Source: Verrucomicrobiota bacterium (GTDB taxonomy: Bacteria > Verrucomicrobiota > Kiritimatiellia > RFP12 > UBA1067). From it: a DNA stretch of 64,000 nt. The translations under genes were made by a program, and so were the position numbers. The notes under the pieces were generated by a model. It saw only the letters and a list, made by a program, of their open reading frames with translations. It was not told where the DNA came from and made no database searches. The stretch lies in NCBI GenBank assembly GCA_023269675.1, contig JAHFSX010000017.1, positions 62,001 through 126,000 of the forward strand, written 5' to 3'. Shown piece after piece: positions 61,912-64,000 of the stretch (positions are counted from its first letter, which is position 1; each line of letters starts with the position of its first letter).

Positions 61912-62361
61912 ATGCGTTGTCCTAAATGCGGCCACCTGGATGACAAGGTCCTGGACAGCCGGGCCGCGCGCGAGGGCGCGTCGATCCGCCGGCGCCGGCA
62001 GTGCCTGGCGTGCGAACACCGCTTCACCACCTACGAGGAGATCGTGAAAGACGAGCTCCGGGTGATCAAGCGGGACGGTCGGCGCGAGGAGTTCAGCCGC
62101 CTGAAGCTGGAGCGCGGCCTCATGCGGGCGTGCGAGAAGCGGCCCATCAGCGCGGACCAGATCCACGACTTGGTCGACCAGATCATCGAAGGGTTCGAGG
62201 GCGAGAGCGAAATCACCTCCGACGCGATCGGCGAGGCGGTGATGACCCGGCTGCACAAGTTGGACGAGGTGGCCTACGTCCGCTTCGCCTCGGTTTACCG
62301 CCGTTTCGCGGATGTGAACCAGTTCCTCAAAGCGGTCAAGGACGTGGTCGAGAAGAACTGA
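61912..62361 (+). CDS. nrdR: Transcriptional repressor NrdR
   Basis: NrdR senses dATP/ATP and represses ribonucleotide reductase genes. The 149-residue product has the N-terminal zinc ribbon (Cys3, Cys6, Cys31, Cys34: 'MRCPKCG' and 'RRRRQCLACEHRFTTYE') and a C-terminal ATP-cone ('VIKRDGRREEFSRLKLERGL', 'VAYVRFASVYRRFADV'). Length and composition are standard. No nrd gene lies in the window. Its leader is the dispersed repeat copy 2. Confidence 0.96.
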   Translation: MRCPKCGHLDDKVLDSRAAREGASIRRRRQCLACEHRFTTYEEIVKDELRVIKRDGRREEFSRLKLERGLMRACEKRPISADQIHDLVDQIIEGFEGESEITSDAIGEAVMTRLHKLDEVAYVRFASVYRRFADVNQFLKAVKDVVEKN

Positions 62362-62423
62362 CGGACAAGGCTGTAGGCTGCCGAGACGGAGAAGCGCTTG
62401 CCGGCATTCGCTCAGCCTGTCAT

Positions 62424-62465
62424 CCTACAGCCTACAGCCTACAGCCTACAGCCTACAGCCTACAG
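62424..62465. repeat. Six perfect tandem copies of CCTACAG
   Basis: The heptamer is repeated without errors from 62424 to 62465 and fades as CCTATCT. An inverted AGGCTGTAGGCTGCC lies at 62368-62382, so a stem with part of the array is possible. The array ends nine bases before the start codon at 62475. Confidence 0.9.
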
Positions 62466-62474
62466 CCTATCTCC

Positions 62475-62780
62475 ATGTACAAACTCACGGTTTATGTTCC
62501 GGTCGCTCATGTGGAGTCCGTAAAGGAGGCCCTTTTCGCGGCCGGGGCGGGGCGTTATGCCGCCTATGACCGCTGCTGCTGGCAGGTGCTGGGGCAGGGT
62601 CAGTTCCGGCCGCTGGCGGGCAGCGACCCCTTCATCGGCCAGGCCGGTGTCGTCGAGCATGTGCCCGAGTACCGCGTCGAGATGATCTGCGCGGAGGAGG
62701 CGGTCGCCGCCGTCACCGCCGCGTTGCGTGCGGCCCATCCTTACGAGGAGCCCGCATTCGATTTTGTCCGCCTGGCTTAA
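62475..62780 (+). CDS. NIF3/YqfO-associated CutA-like domain protein
   Basis: This 101-residue protein matches the small domain inserted in Bacillus YqfO (NIF3 family): 'MYKLTVYVPVAHVESVKEAL', 'AGRYAAYDRCCWQVLGQGQF', 'EYRVEMICAEEAVAAV' and 'AHPYEEPAFDFVRL'. Alone it likely forms a CutA1/PII-like ferredoxin-fold trimer; its function is unknown, with metal or nucleotide binding suggested. There is no visible ribosome binding site because the heptamer array runs almost to the start codon. It is 25 bases upstream of the acyl-CoA synthetase-like gene. Confidence 0.8.
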   Translation: MYKLTVYVPVAHVESVKEALFAAGAGRYAAYDRCCWQVLGQGQFRPLAGSDPFIGQAGVVEHVPEYRVEMICAEEAVAAVTAALRAAHPYEEPAFDFVRLA

Positions 62781-62805
62781 GACGCGCGGCGGAAGGGGGG
62801 GTGAT

Positions 62806-64000
62806 ATGACGATCCGCACCTTTTTGGAGGATGCCGTCTGTCAGGCGCCGGAGCAGCCGGCGCAGAAGTTCTTTCATCAGGACCGGTGGGTGACGCGCAG
62901 TTACGCCGCTCTGAAGGAGCGGGTGGCGCGCGCGGCGTCGATCGCGCACCTGCTGGAGATAGAGCCCGGCGTGCAGAACGTGGCGCTGATGCTGGAGAAC
63001 GGTCCCGCATGGCAGGAGATTTACCTGGCGCTGGCGGGTGCGGGCGTGACGGTCGTGCCGCTCGACCCCAAACTGCGCGAGCCCGAGGTGACGCACATCC
63101 TCAAAGACTCCGAAGCGGCCGCGATCTTTGCAGGGCCCAAGCTTCATGGCGTGTTGAGCCAGTCCTGCGCGAAGCTGCCCAGTCTGCGGGCCTGCGTCTG
63201 GGTGGGCGCAAACGAGTCCGCCACGGAGGGTCTGGAGGGGCGGGCCTGTTACGCGTATGAGGCGCTGATGAGCCGTGCGACTTCGGCGCGCGAGGCCGCG
63301 CGGACGTGGTTCGAGAACCACCGTCCCGAGGAGGGCTCGACCGCTTCGATCATCTACACGTCCGGCACCACGGGCAAGCCCAAGGGGGCGGTGCTCACGC
63401 ACGGCAACTTCACCTCGAACGTGGAAGGCACGGTCGATCGGGTCGGCTTCTATCCGACCGACAACTTTCTGAACGTGCTGCCGCTGTTTCATGCCTTCTC
63501 CTTCACGGCGAATTTCATGCTGCCGCTGGGGATCAAAGGGTGCTGCAGCTTTGTGCGCTCGCTGCGCACCGTTTCAGAGGACATGCGGCTGCTGCAGCCG
63601 ACGGTGCTGGTGGCGGTGCCGCTGATGGCCGAGAAACTTTATGCGCGCGTGGCGGAGAAGCTGAGCAAGAGTCTGGTGGCGCGCGGATTGTTGGGCATCG
63701 GGCTGAAGTCGATTGTCAGAAAGAAGGTCATCGAGTCGTTCGGCGGCAAGCTGCGCCTGCTGGGGATCGGCGGCGCGCCGGCCCCGCTGGCGGTGCTCAA
63801 AGGGTTTCAGGAGGTGGGCGTGCCGGTTTTGGAGGGCTACGGACTGACCGAGTGCGCGCCGGGCGTGGCCTACCCCAATCTGGCCTGGTACGTTCCCGGG
63901 ACGGTCGGGCGCGTGCTTCCCAACATGCAGTACCGGCTGGCGGACGTGGACGCCACGGGCGCGGGGGAGCTGTGCGTGAAAGGCCCGAACGTGATGAGGG
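62806..64000 (+). CDS. AMP-dependent acyl-CoA synthetase/ligase (partial, 3' end outside window)
   Basis: The frame is open from ATG 62806 (after GGAAGGGGGGGTG) to the window end, giving 398 residues. Adenylate-forming motifs are present: P-loop-like 'YTSGTTGKPKGAVLTHGN' at ~182-199, 'LPLFHAFSFT', 'GGAPAPLAVLKGF' and 'EGYGLTECAPGVAYPN'. The N-terminal portion ('TFLEDAVCQAPEQPAQKFFH') is family-typical. The enzyme activates a carboxylic acid, probably a fatty acid, to acyl-CoA. The C-terminal lid domain would lie beyond the window. Substrate cannot be told from this part. Confidence 0.9.
   Translation, partial: MTIRTFLEDAVCQAPEQPAQKFFHQDRWVTRSYAALKERVARAASIAHLLEIEPGVQNVALMLENGPAWQEIYLALAGAGVTVVPLDPKLREPEVTHILKDSEAAAIFAGPKLHGVLSQSCAKLPSLRACVWVGANESATEGLEGRACYAYEALMSRATSAREAARTWFENHRPEEGSTASIIYTSGTTGKPKGAVLTHGNFTSNVEGTVDRVGFYPTDNFLNVLPLFHAFSFTANFMLPLGIKGCCSFVRSLRTVSEDMRLLQPTVLVAVPLMAEKLYARVAEKLSKSLVARGLLGIGLKSIVRKKVIESFGGKLRLLGIGGAPAPLAVLKGFQEVGVPVLEGYGLTECAPGVAYPNLAWYVPGTVGRVLPNMQYRLADVDATGAGELCVKGPNVMR

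Noticed and set aside
62367..62472. Possible CRISPR-like array at the CCTACAG repeats
   Set aside because: Units are seven bases, contiguous, with no spacers, and there are no cas genes in the window.

Overview
The window looks like a chromosomal stretch of a GC-rich, strictly anaerobic or microaerophilic bacterium, most likely from the PVC superphylum and plausibly Kiritimatiellota or a related Verrucomicrobiota/Lentisphaerae lineage. This is an inference from gene content: a Tat-exported S1 sulfatase, a Tat-exported Gfo/Idh/MocA oxidoreductase, two secreted DUF1080 (3-keto-disaccharide hydrolase-like) proteins, rubrerythrin, an NfnAB-type transhydrogenase next to an NADP-type glutamate dehydrogenase, and a two-subunit class I fumarase. 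I see no rRNA, tRNA, transposase, prophage or CRISPR array. Strands alternate in short operons.

Layout. 1-2.2 kb: end of tig, then clpP-clpX. 2.3-6 kb: panD (minus), then an IMP cyclohydrolase-only purH, a PHP phosphoesterase and the two fumarase subunits. 6-12.7 kb: two tightly coupled runs with ATGA overlaps or gaps of a few bases: fmt, an M48 lipoprotein and an RluD-type synthase; then a secreted DppA-like peptidase, ogt and a GH51-like protein. 12.7-17.7 kb: gdhA diverges from nfnA-nfnB across a regulatory region with a clear inverted repeat, followed by a frameshifted hemolysin III gene. 17.8-21.2 kb (minus): SPFH protein, NfeD, a small membrane protein, tyrA and a PII-like protein. 21.2-30.8 kb: PII-like protein-cusA-cusB-cusC and a small Cys/His-rich exported protein, divergent from a GAF/PAS sensor kinase and NarL-type regulator. 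30.8-39.7 kb: lipoprotein, sulfatase, ppnP, Gfo/Idh oxidoreductase, HEAT-DUF1080 giant, uvsE and rubrerythrin. 39.8-49.2 kb: comM and a sulfur-amino-acid block (two overlapping cystathionine synthase/lyase paralogues, an aminotransferase, HPr, a decayed DUF3034 gene, metY, cysK). 49.4-64 kb: SGNH hydrolase, M42 peptidase, WalJ-type hydrolase, DUF1080 protein, rimO, CPA2 antiporter, infA, dnaX, nagD-mtnN, a double-receiver protein, nrdR, a NIF3/CutA-like protein and the start of an acyl-CoA synthetase-like gene.

The most unusual aspect is non-coding. Many gene borders hold elements built from short repeated words, for example CTGTTAGG/CCTACAG, AACTCCTA, GATTAAGATTACGA, CACCAAGACACC and ACGCACGA. 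These words are usually arranged as two inverted arms, so the border can fold into a long imperfect hairpin. Different borders use different words. Two ~155-bp copies 52 kb apart (9.4 and 61.8 kb) are clearly homologous. One element is followed by eight T residues and lies directly before the next ribosome binding site, so it could act as a terminator.

Decay is visible at three loci: hemolysin III (one-base frameshift in a GGC-rich run), a DUF3034 beta-barrel gene (internal deletion plus frameshift), and a tandem duplication that copied the 5' end of an aminotransferase gene upstream of itself.
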